Source of the DNA: Aulostomus chinensis
Taxonomy: Eukaryota; Chordata; Actinopteri; Syngnathiformes; Aulostomidae
Assembly: GCA_037954235.1 (NCBI GenBank)
Contig: JBBMOA010000020.1
Location: forward strand, 22,219,677-22,283,676
Direction: 5' to 3'
Length of the DNA stretch: 64,000 bases
Shown: piece after piece, positions 13,401 through 24,425 of the stretch
Layout of the letters: every line of letters begins with the position of its first letter
Position numbering within the stretch: the first letter of the stretch is position 1
The notes under the pieces: model-generated
The model's database searches: none
What the model was told of the DNA's origin: nothing
The model's input: the letters and a program-made list of their open reading frames with translations, nothing else
Program-made: the position numbers and the translations under genes

Positions 13401-14112
13401 CCCATTCGAAGGAACTTGGATGTCGCGATCAAGCATGACTTGGTGTTTCCAGACACCTAAACATCATGACGACACATTTGATGCCGTCTTTTTCTTCTCC
13501 TCTTCTCTGTCTTTGCTGTTTTTCTATCATTAAATATGGAGTTGACTTCACGTCTCTGGATGTGGGTGACGACTGCAGCCCACAGGGCGTTCAGATTACT
13601 AACGTCCGAATCTCGAGCCATCGCCCCCCCCCCCAGGGTCAATCAGCCTGGCTGTTGGGACGTGTAAGGACGTCTCCTGGAGGGTCAACATGCGTGTCCA
13701 TCATGCTTGGTGTGTGCTTGAAGTGGTCAAGTTCAAGCACACATGTCATTGTGTCCTGCGGCAGGAATTAAGAGTGGGCTTTTAGTTGCACTCAAGCAGC
13801 AAATTCAGGTTTGTTGTTGTTGTTGTTATCATTTTACCTCGTCCCCTCTGGTATTATGAGGCTTCCCATTGCTCCCGTAGTGTTGCTTCTTATTCAGTCG
13901 TGTCAGACCACCAACTGCCACAGCAACCCCTGGTTATCTAACGTAGACATGAATCAAATGTTCAGAGGCGATGTGCAACTTGTGTCTATCTGCTCCACGC
14001 TGAGGTTGCAACTTTGATTATGAACCTCTGCTTTGTTCCAGTTTTACAAACCTTCCTGAATTTATGTTTCCTGTCTGTGTGTGCGTGTGTTGCATATGGG
14101 CTCTGTCTCAGT

Positions 14113-14137
14113 ATGTGTGTGTGTGTGTGTGTGTGTA
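14113..14137. repeat. (TG)n microsatellite
   Basis: About 12 TG units in intron 1, downstream of a TGTGTGCGTGTG stretch at 14077-14090. Confidence 0.9.
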
Positions 14138-14352
14138 TAGCACCGCATGTCAGCGTGCATTAATATTCTGTGCCTGAACCAGTCTGCAACATTAAGCTTT
14201 AATACCAGCCCAGAGACCCGCGTTTCAGAAGGGAACCGTCTCAGCTGTGATGTTTGCGTAAACACAAAGTGAGAGAGCGATAAATATGGAAATGTCTCAC
14301 TGTCTCAAAGACGCACCAACATAGTGATGAACATGCAAATGATTCTTGCCTG

Positions 14353-14354
<2 letters not shown>

Positions 14355-14402
<48 letters not shown>
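14355..14402. repeat. (AC)n microsatellite
   Basis: About 23 uninterrupted AC units, in opposite orientation to the TG tract 220 bp upstream. Confidence 0.95.
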
Positions 14403-14404
<2 letters not shown>

Positions 14405-16811
14405 ACTTTAAGGTGTTTCTCTGAAGTTATGCCATATGCCATCTGGGTACGTTGCGTAAAATAGACTTTGAAGAACCTCCTGTGGGACTCCTCAGCTCGC
14501 CGACCTCTGGCTGGCCTGCCCTCACGGAGACTTCTTCAGCTGCTGTTGTTTGGGTACAAAGGTTAAAAGCTGAAAGTGCACACGTTTATTCCCTTTGCAC
14601 AGAATATGAAGAGTGGGGAGGAAAGGCAACAGGCGTTTAAAAAAAACCAAACACACAAACAAACAAGGCATCCATGCTTTGGAGCTGTTATTTTTAAGGT
14701 GGCGTTACTTTAATGTAGCTTGTGGCACGGCTGAATCGTACTTCCATGCCGCCCGACATTGTCATCTACTGGAAGATCACAGCTTTGACTTGAATGAGGA
14801 TAAAACGATTAAATCCTGCATCCTCTAGACTTTCAATATGTTTTTTTGAAAGTATGATAGTTAAATGAGTGCAACGCTTAGTGGTGCAGAGGAGGCAGGA
14901 GCCAAACAAAGAGGAAATGAGGGACTTGGTGATCTTGACAATGACACAAAACTGAAAACCCAACTCGAAGACGAGCACTGGGAGCAGAGCTGGCTGACGA
15001 GGACTGGGGAACGCATCAAGCACAGATGACCAGAGAATAAAGCAGGGCAAACAGAGAAAGGCAGCACTAGATTTCAAAATAAAACAGGAACTACAGCATA
15101 GTTTGACCATGTATAAGGCCTTGTATCCACACCGCTCTGTGTACATGTATTATGTAGGGCTGTATTGTTTTAGGTATTGTATATTGACCTGCCAGGGATT
15201 ACAGTTGAAAATAAGCCTTCTTGCTTATCTCTATAAACAGATCCTGCAGAAAAACACAGGATCTGTAGGCAGGGGAGAAAATGTCGGCACAGGGAAGCTT
15301 CTGGTTTCCCGTTTTCCGTTTGAGTTGCTTTGAACAGTCACGTTGAAGTGGATCTCGGTTGCATCCATGTGAACACACTCTGGAGCGCAAAGGAGACGGA
15401 TGCATTGTGATGCAAGGTGGGAATAATGGCTGTAGTCTGAGGATTTAACAAAGCCACTGCGGTGGTTTTAAACTGTTCACTGAGCCTAAACTGGTTACTC
15501 TTAAAACAATCTGCTCCTAATCATTACCTCTCAACCCTGTGTAAACATCTCAAGTTGCTGAAACGATGAGCGTCAGATAGAACAAGGAAGTATTGGACTG
15601 GATATCCGCTGGTGACACCAGAAAAAATGGCCCTCGTTCCCACAGGCTAGGTCGTAGCTGCTGGGTTCTAAGATTGTCTTCAGGCAAACCCTGGCACACC
15701 TGCCTGGATGCAAAGGCTGAACCGTTCGTAGATGTTCACTGTGTCCTTTTTAACAAATGAAACAAAGATGCGCATGTGGTAAATGTGTTTTAACCTTGGC
15801 GAAGCAATGCTGGTCAATCGATTGGCCATCACAAGGAAAAATACACACATCTAAAGGTTTCTCTGTTCAAGCAGACACTGATGTCCTGCCATCGTCTGCC
15901 TCCACATTAAAGTGTCCGACGGTATCTATGGCTCCCTCCTCTGCACTAATGTGCATATTTACAGGGACAGAAAGCAGCAGGGACAGATATCACTGCTGCG
16001 CTCTGCGGCGGTCGACTAAGTAGCTTGTTGGAGCTTTGATGAGTTTTTAAACTGGCCCCAGCACAGCTGGGTGCTGATACACTCAGTATGTTTTTGCCTC
16101 AGCTACACTTCTCCTCATGGTTCTATCGAGACTGAGATCGGTTCTTTGAATTATTTGATCTACTCTTAAGTGTGACGTGTCCTGACAACAAGACAACATG
16201 GAGCTGCTGCATCTGTGCCTCTGGTTCAGGGGAAGAGGAACTGGGGGGAACATGATAATGACTCCCACAGTCTTGCCCCCCCCCCCCAGTGAAACTACCC
16301 TCCAGGTGAAAAGATGTGGCGGGTGACCCCACATGGAACTGAGGAATGACCTAGACTGCTGGAAATAGACTAAAAAGCCCGAGGATTTTAGTCTGGTCTC
16401 AAAGAAAACCTACTTTACTTTAATTTAAATCGACTGAAAATTCACCAAAAATTCATTTTTTTTCAAGTTTTAGGTCTAAAATGCACGTTTATTTTATCGG
16501 TCTGGGTTTTGGCAGATGAAATCAGAGAAGAGGTCGTTTCACAAATACTCTTGCCTTGCTTTTGTGGACGGAAAGAACAACATACTGCAGTCAAACCAGC
16601 CTCCAGCGGCTGTCAGGGACTCGGCTCGGAGCTGCTGCTTTGAACGCAATATTGCCTCATTTCGATCAAGGTCCTTGGATTGATAATCTATCTGAAAATA
16701 GAACGATGTAAACATGGTGACGGACTAACCCTAACCAGCCCCGTTCATCCCACTCCCAGTGTCACATGCTTTACATTGTGTTCTTCTACTGATGGATTTT
16801 AAGAGAGTTAG

Positions 16812-16814
16812 ACG

Positions 16815-16846
<32 letters not shown>

Positions 16847-16860
16847 TGTGTGTGTGTGTG
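16812..16860. repeat. (CGTG)n(TG)n microsatellite
   Basis: About nine CGTG tetramers run into TG. It is alternating purine-pyrimidine with CpG, the classic Z-DNA type sequence. Confidence 0.95.
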
Positions 16861-19800
16861 GTGCATTTAAAGACCTTGGGATAGTATTGGAATAGGCACT
16901 TTAACTTGCAGTACGTTGAATTACCCGTTACAGGAGAACATTTCCCGCCGCACGGTTCAAGGGTTCCATTTATTTCCATTGTCTTATAAATTGCAGGAGT
17001 GAGCAACATTTTAGCCCGCTATGCTCTTTTAGGGACAACTGTTGTTTGTTTTCTCCTCAGGAACATCCTGGTGTGTGTGTATTTGCTTCATAATTAATGG
17101 ATCTAGACAATGCATGCTAGGCCACACACACATACACACACACACACTCTCTCTCTTTGAACAATCACACTTAGAGAGACTATTAGCCTCAGTTCCTTTG
17201 TGTGTGTGTGTTTGTGCGTGTGTGGGTGTGTGGTTGCGTTTGCGCACACGTCTCTGAGCTACTTGTTTGTAGTAATTACTGGTTATGCCATTTCATAGCT
17301 TAAACAGTTTACTGCATTTATAGAGATAAATGTTTGGAAGCCCAGAAAGTCCAGAATTTAAGTGAAGTTAGAAAACTTTCCTGTTTATCAAGGAGCGTAG
17401 AACATGAGTTCATTGGCAGGGTGATCCGGTGAGAAGCAATAACATCAACAACATTCATGTAATGGCTTCTCCAGCTTGACATGAACTCCTGCTATAGCCC
17501 TCATGCACAATCTCAACCTACATTTTCCAGACAAATAATAATTGGAGAGGCAGAGATGCTCCGAGGCCATTTTTCTTCCTGATTCCGATCCTTGAACCTG
17601 TGGTTGATATGAACACTGATCCAATACCAGCAGAGCAGTGTCATTGTTGTGTGACCTGGCTCAGGTTCAACAACAAGAACGAAGCCAGCAAACTTTTGTT
17701 GGGGCTACTTTGAACGTCGCCATGTTGAAAAATGTATCAACAAAATTCGAGGAAGAAAAAGCCCTCCGCGTGCGTACGTATAAGAACGCTGATACATTTT
17801 ATTTGAAGCGTACTAAAGCGAAATAATGAGCTCTTACATGCTCTTGGTAAAATTTTGCCTTTTGATTGCGCATTTCAGAGCATCCAGTATGAACATATCA
17901 GCGAATGTTCCACAAAGTGCTTTGAGTGGTCGGCAGACTGGAGAAGAGATGCATACGTCCCGTCTTTAAGAACGTGTTTTTGTGTCTCGGAGGTTTGACT
18001 CGTGTTGTGTGTCCGTGTGTTGCATTTCATTCGGTGGATTTGAGCTTTTCTTCTGCTATAAAAACACATTTTTCACAAGTGTAAACCAAACATCAGGGTT
18101 TACTCTGAGACCTTCATATTGATCCGTCACTCCTGAAACTAGCATCTTCCACTGTGACAAACCTCTTACACGCTCTTTCTTTTGTGTTGCGGCTGAAATG
18201 TTGTGAGTGATTCTTTGTGGCACGTATTGATTTTTAATTCACTCTTACAGGGGAGCTCATGCAGCTCCTCTTCTCTGTCTCCCACATGCACATGCACAGC
18301 GATAAATTCCTCCACACAAGTTATGCTTCAATAAATCTCGTCTGTAATCAAACGTCAAAAAGTAAATGTAATCATCTTAGATAAGACTTGAAGAATAAAG
18401 AAGTAGATTACAAAGTCCACATGGGGTTGACATTTTTGATTGCAACTTTGAAATAAAGACTTCTTTTTAAATAGTACTTCCTCTGGAACGGGGAAAGTTA
18501 CACTGACATTAAAGTCCTTTTAATTTCGGGATCGTAACTCATTGTAAATGTTGACATGTAAACTGTGTATTTACTTTGAAAAGATTTCCAGTAACTGGAC
18601 CAGTGAATATGCAACATGTTATTTCTATCCGACAGTTGTATTGTATGTTATATGATATTTGTGGAAGTCACTGTCATGGTCAAAGGTCAAAGTTCCTGTG
18701 GTGGTCACCAATCATGGAGACATGCAACCGTGATGCAGTGCATGCAGGTTTGGTTTGTTTTTTTTCAGTACAAGTTGCTCGATTTTAAATTTTTTAGTGA
18801 ATCTTTATATTTCAATGCTGTATTACACTTTGTCATTTAGTAACGAGTACAAAAATCTGCCATGTCGTAAGTTATTTTCCCAGCAGCCACTGTGAAATTT
18901 GCAAGCGGGTAAACACACGTGTAACTGGTCAAATTAATCATGTTCCTGTCCTATTTAGAGTGTCACAGTCATTCCAGTGAGGCAGCGTGTATAATATGAG
19001 CACCCTGGCCAAACTAAATGGAACACAGCCCCAGTCAGCGTGATTAATTACATCTGTGCTTACTCTGCAACCACTCGTCAAAGTGGCTGCTCATGGAGGG
19101 GACCTGCTTCTGTTCACGAAAGAAATCCAACCCAAGCGCGCCTCCATTGTTTGAGAATAGCTAAATAGGCTAATAAAGAAACAACAAACTACCAAAACAT
19201 GTGATTGGACGGCTCCAGGAGGTTTTACTTTGTTTGAAAAATTAAATAATGACGTCTGTGGGCTTATATAACAAACAGGGTTCACACATTGATCAAACGC
19301 CATCACTTGTAATTCATCACAGTCGAGGAATCTGCAGAAGCACTCTACAGCTTCACGCACACACTTGTATATGCGTGTTCACACGTACTTGCACACACAG
19401 GTGTAAGAGCAGGGTGGTGAAAGAGCCGCCGATGTCTTCCCTGATGCGCGTGGCTGGCAAGTCAGAATGGCAGATTAACAAGTTAGAAAAATGTGCTGAA
19501 TGAGAATCCAACAACTGACAAGAGTGAATCTCTATTTCTGTCACTGTTGCCTCTCCAGTCCTCCAAACAGAAGTTTCCCGAGGTTGATTTATTCTGAGTT
19601 TACTCTCCCTCGACAAGGGTTTATAGTCTCAAACGTTTACAGGCATCGTAGTGCTGCCATTTATTAATCTTTTTGACATTTTGATGGAGTAAAATCACCA
19701 CAGATTCACCACAGCCCTGCGTAGATGGCGGCTTTCGCACAGGAAAGACTTCCGCAACTCAATACTGACAGTCAGAGGTATTCTGGATCCCCTTCACCCT

Positions 19801-20879
19801 TCTGTCATTGTGAGGTGTAAAAATTGATGGCGCAGGCAAAGCTGTGTACATCCATTCATTACCGGCCTCGTTTAGTGGAACAACGTTGCAGGTTGAAGCT
19901 TTACATGAGGTGGTTATACGGTCTGCATTCTCCACCACTCCCACCTTTTTGCATCCTGTTGTTTTGCTTTCTGTCTTTCTTTCCTTTTTTTAAACTCTCA
20001 TATCAGGTAGAAATTCCCCGATGGCAATGCTCGCCTGGCGAGTACGGCAAAAAAAAATATCTGACAGATATTTACTGAGAATAACATTTGTTACGTTTAC
20101 TAGGAAGTATGGGATTTTTTTTGAGAGAGAGTATCTGCTCGTCCTCACATCAATACCTATTTATTTTTGCCTAAATTTACTAGAAAATTTCTGTTTTCTT
20201 GAGCAAAGTTAATTCACTTCTCCTTACTGCTAGAAGTTCTCAAGTCACCGTGTTTTTACAGTCAGGGGCAACAAAGTTAAATGTCAGGTCCATTTGGATT
20301 TCCTACCTACAAACACCAGCGGCCAAAAACACACAACAGATCAAAATTCTGCAGTATCGCAAGAAAAAGTGGTGATAAAGAGTCTTTAACGTATGTTAGC
20401 GACGTGGAAATCTAGTGTGACTTTAAATTGAAGGTCGTTCAAAGTCCAAGGGTTGCAAAAAAAAAAAATTGTAAAAACTCCTCCTAAACAATCATGTGCT
20501 TTTTTTTTTTTGTGCAAGAATCAAAGATCGTGTATTTAAGTGGCCGAAGACTGCCTTGTACAATAAAGTGTTCTAATGTTGCATCCTGCTCAAAGAAGTC
20601 CATCCAACAAGACTGTTCAAAATACAGTGATGATTTCTGTATGTACTGCGATGTGTTAAAAGCAGCAATGATAAAGTGGGTCAAGTTGAGCCAAAGCAGC
20701 GGGACAAGCAAACCCACAAATAGCATCACCGCGTTCTGGTGGAAACAGAATCAGGCAGCAGCAAGACTTCTACCTGCAGATGGAAAAGAGAAACCCAACA
20801 TGAACTAGAGCTCCTTCCAGAGTTCCCCTATGGTTTTTGAAAGTAGATTTGATTATAAACGTCTCAACAAACTGATTCT

Positions 20880-21170
20880 GTTACCCTAAAAAGGGTCAGT
20901 AGCGAGGAAAGGAACTCAGGCTCTGTTACTGAGTTCAAATGGCAAAGTCTGAGTTAAACTTTACTTAAAATTTGTTTTGAATCCATGAGAGCATGTGGTA
21001 ATGAGTTAAAGTCAGACTGCAATTTGGAAACAGCAAACAAAACTTTATCATCAGCGCACATACGGTGCGACAAGCGTTTCAATTTTTTTTATTCAGTTGA
21101 TGTTGTTGAGTAAAAAGAGAAGAGGACCCAAAAAAGGTCCTTGAGGAACTCCCTTGTCCAGAACAGAATG
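20880..21170 (-). pseudogene. Non-LTR retrotransposon reverse transcriptase fragment
   Basis: On the minus strand one frame reads DKGVPQGPFLGPLLFLLNNI, the conserved RT palm motif (consensus QGSxLGPLLF). After a stop and frameshift, MCADDKVLFAVSKLQSDF follows, corresponding to the YADD catalytic box and the following helix. The copy is truncated at both ends and cannot encode protein. The motif style suggests a CR1/L2/Rex-type element, but clade is not resolved. Confidence 0.8.
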
Positions 21171-21270
21171 AGAAAGAACACATCATGTTTGTTTTTTGTT
21201 TGTTCGTTTGTTTTTTTTGTTGAATAGCTGTCAAGATATAAAATGGCAAGCACAGAACACCCCCCCCCCA

Positions 21271-21294
21271 CACACACACACACACACACACACA
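21271..21294. repeat. C-run plus (CA)n microsatellite
   Basis: A run of ten C leads into about 12 CA units, next to the LINE fossil. Confidence 0.9.
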
Positions 21295-21999
21295 AACATA
21301 CAATATTTTGCAATGGAACGTTGCAGAAAATCAAACCATTCAGAGCATTGTTTTTGCTGTTGTTGTTGTTGTTGTTTTTACTTGATAATGGGTCAATTGT
21401 AATGTCTCTCTGTGCCATAACACAAAAAGGAGGGGATCTGGCTGCACAAGACTGATTTACAGCTGTGGGAGTACACATAGCGTTACAGAGTCAGGTCTCT
21501 GCATTGTTTGCCTTTGATTTCCCTGTACGTGGGCGCCGTCTGCAGCGCGAGTGACCAGCTCGGTGTCACCGGTTGTCAAGCACACAAGGCCCATGGCTGC
21601 TCGGAATTCCACAGTCAAAGCATCTCGATGTTATCGTCGGAGCTCAACCTAAAAACAAGACAAGCCTTTTAACAAAGCTAATGCCTGTGGGAGAAGCTGC
21701 AGGAGCGCCGAGCTGCAGGAAAACTCAGCACCATTACTAACTGCCACAAAAAAGATGGCTTCACAAATCAGGTGGGAATTGAGGCAAGGTCACAGGAACA
21801 GAATTTTCTCATTAAATCATGAAACAGATGTGCTTGTGTGGTGAAGTGATATTTAATTGCAGTCGAAACATTTGACTTGTTTTCCCAAATAACCGTCTTT
21901 AGATGCGACAAGCCGCCTGTCTGTGTCCTTCTGTGGTGCTTAGACTGACCTTGTCTTCAGGTGACAAACTGGACACCTGACATCTTATTTGGCTCTTTT

Positions 22000-22005
<6 letters not shown>

Positions 22006-22054
<49 letters not shown>
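22006..22054. repeat. (CA)n microsatellite
   Basis: About 23 CA units; first of three CA arrays within 360 bp. Confidence 0.95.
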
Positions 22055-22057
<3 letters not shown>

Positions 22058-22151
22058 ACACATGCACGCAGTGATGCACAAAACACACACACACACATAC
22101 ACAGGGCAGTAACAGTAAGTGATACACTCTGTCATCCCAAAGACACAAACT

Positions 22152-22154
<3 letters not shown>

Positions 22155-22199
<45 letters not shown>
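22155..22199. repeat. (CA)n microsatellite
   Basis: About 22 CA units; second array of the cluster. Confidence 0.95.
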
Positions 22200-22203
<4 letters not shown>

Positions 22204-22290
22204 TCTGTTGGTGAGGTTGTGGGGGACAGTTGATCCCCAGACAGATTAGGCTGCAATCTGAAATCTCCTCAGGCCAGCCCTGAGATCATG

Positions 22291-22302
22291 TACGCACACG
22301 CA

Positions 22303-22358
<56 letters not shown>
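22291..22358. repeat. (CG/CA)n compound microsatellite
   Basis: ACGCACACGCACGTGCGCGC runs into about 20 CA units; third array of the cluster. Confidence 0.95.
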
Positions 22359-22359
<1 letters not shown>

Positions 22360-22450
22360 CCTTTAAAGTCAGACAGAGAAAGAAAGTGACTTGCAAGTTG
22401 GAAAGACCTGCTTGTTTGAAGGGGAAACTTTTTGTATTTTCAGCCAGCTC

Positions 22451-22484
22451 TGTATCATTTCAACATGTATGTTGAAATGATACA
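22451..22484. repeat. Perfect inverted repeat, 16-bp arms, 2-bp loop
   Basis: TGTATCATTTCAACAT and its exact reverse complement flank a GT loop. It is AT-rich and could extrude as a hairpin. No function is evident. Confidence 0.8.
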
Positions 22485-24171
22485 TGTATGTATGAGCGCT
22501 GACGTTCAAACCGGTTGGAATTCACAATGTCGGGTCAAACCCCTCCGCTCCGAAGCAAACCCGCCTCTCCACCGTGTCGTCTCCAGAACCCCCACCTGAG
22601 CGTAGAATTGTCAATGGCAGCTTTTTTGTTGTTGTTTTTGCGCTAATATTATAATGATAAGGCTGGGGCCTTAGAAAGCAACGAGCCCAGTGCATTCTGG
22701 GTGTTGTAGGATTTCTACCTTTAGCGTAGGCCTCACTACCCTGGGGAAGGTAGACATCTCCTTCCCTGTGAAAATGCTCCTCCTTTTAAAGGGTGGTACA
22801 ATCCAGATTGTTACTCTTTTTATGAGTATACGTTTTGCCACATTGTACTATGTTAAAAGAACCTGCCTTTTTGTCCCGTCTTCCCTCTGTTTTTGCCTCA
22901 GGATCTGTCTCTCTCTCTCTCTAGGCTCTTTTCTCCTCCTTTTTTTTTTTTTACTCCTTTATGCATTTTTTGTCTTTCCAATTTTAAAACAGCTCTTTCA
23001 GTCTTGATGTCATTTATTTATATACGCCTGACCTTTAGCATTGCAGGGGTGGACCCACTTGAAGGGACAGGGGGCGGCGTCTCACTGAAGACAGGGTGCA
23101 GGGTGCTACCAGTCACCAGCCACGACCACCCATCCACTACCAGCACCACTGACTTTGTCGCTGCCACACTAAGAGTCGCTGAACTTTTTGAGGCGTGGAA
23201 TTATTGTGCTTCGTGATTGTTGAACTTCTGAAGGATGAAAGATAACGTTCTGTTTTGGGTGTTCTGCACGCATGGGTCATGCAAACCCTCGTAGATCGTC
23301 AGGTTCAAAGTAGAACACTAAGCTATTAACGTGTACTTTCAACTTGCTGCTCCCTCTGCGCTCTCCAAACAAACATCCGGCCCTCAGAGTGGGATTTTTC
23401 TCAAACAGACTTTTGTTGGATTCCTTTTTAAACTTTACAGTTACATTAGCGTCGCTCTAAACCACGCAGCAGTTCAGTTCAGAGCTGCACCCCCCTGTGA
23501 TAAGAAGCTGCTAACGTGCACTAAAAGCATTTATCAGCAAAGTATTGGCCTTTAAACACACACATTGATCCCACAACATGCTGTCAGATTGATTTTCCCC
23601 AAGAAACCTTCACCAAAGGTAGCTGTGAATAGAGGATTCTCCTTCACACATTCGATCAGAGCGATTGTGTCGAGGGCCACTGGTGTGTGATTATATAAGA
23701 GCCGCGGAGAGCACATTTCATTATTTATCAGCCCTTTGATGTACAGAATCTACCAGCCCGCCTTCTATGAGAATAGACTTCATGAAAGAGATGAAGTACT
23801 TGAAAACATCTTTGCTTGCCATTTAGAAGGAATGTACTTGTTTTTGAAGATGCGTGGATACTAATGAAACTGCGAAGTAATACAGCGTTGACAATCATCT
23901 TTCACAATGCCTTCTTTGCCGCCAAGAAAATGGCTTCAGCTTTTTTTTCTTTTCTTTTTTTTTGTATGAAATTACAAAAAGTCATAGGAGTGTTTTCGAG
24001 GAGGTTTGATTATCCTCTCTCCCCTCTGCTGTGCAGCCGTTATCTTCTCTCTCTCTCTGGATTTAGTTTTTTTCCTGTGAAGACAAAGTATTCTGACGTT
24101 CTCCAGCCTTTTCTCTTTTTTTAACCTGGTGAAACGTTCTTGTGTTTTTGTCTTAACCTGTTTTTTTTTTT

Positions 24172-24174
<3 letters not shown>

Positions 24175-24224
<50 letters not shown>

Positions 24225-24248
24225 GTGTGTGTGCGTGTGTGTGTGTTT
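24175..24248 (+). repeat. (TG)n microsatellite abutting exon 2 acceptor
   Basis: Nearly pure TG with two TGCG interruptions ends 6 bases before the exon 2 junction. In the transcript this is a long UG tract occupying the polypyrimidine position. Confidence 0.95.
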
Positions 24249-24254
24249 GTTTAG

Positions 24255-24348
24255 GTATGACTACCTGGAGCTTCTCCATAACTCCACTTTCTGCCTGGTG
24301 CCCCGAGGCCGGCGTCTTGGATCGTTTCGCTTCTTGGAGGCCCTGCAG
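24255..24348 (+). CDS. ext1c: ext1-like exon 2 (end of GT47 domain)
   Basis: The 94-nt exon starts after TTTAG and ends CAG|GTAGGT. The frame reads [12 protein letters not shown] and then [16 protein letters not shown], the strongly conserved EXT1 GT47 segment. The first base completes a codon begun in exon 1. It is closely bracketed by (TG)n tracts at 24175-24248 and 24352-24424, and the acceptor lacks an ordinary polypyrimidine tract. Skipping this exon would shift the frame. Confidence 0.96.
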
Positions 24349-24361
24349 GTAGGTGTGTGTG

Positions 24362-24425
<64 letters not shown>

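Larger units (their letters stand above)
1..24254 (+). other. ext1c: Intron 1 (3' portion) of the ext1-like gene
   Basis: No exon-1-like coding sequence (about 320 codons expected in one block) is found, so this stretch is read as the 3' part of intron 1, which is very long in vertebrate EXT1 genes. It is mostly AT-rich non-coding DNA with microsatellites, SINE remnants, a minisatellite, a LINE fossil and one candidate minus-strand exon, listed separately. In 1-3400, 4600-8300 and 17300-20800 I see no coding or mobile-element signal beyond homopolymer runs and the entries listed. Confidence 0.75.

Noticed and set aside
22893..23216. Plus-strand frames near 23 kb rich in Leu and Phe
   Set aside because: They arise from CT- and T-rich low-complexity sequence; no conserved motif.
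24140..24254. Extending exon 2 upstream through the open TG frame (VCVCVC)
   Set aside because: The TG repeat is open in frame only by composition; the AG at 24253-24254 and the 94-nt conserved exon length define the start.
1..24254. Search for the large exon 1 (signal anchor plus GT47 start)
   Set aside because: No open frame of the needed length or EXT-like strings was found upstream, so exon 1 lies outside the window.
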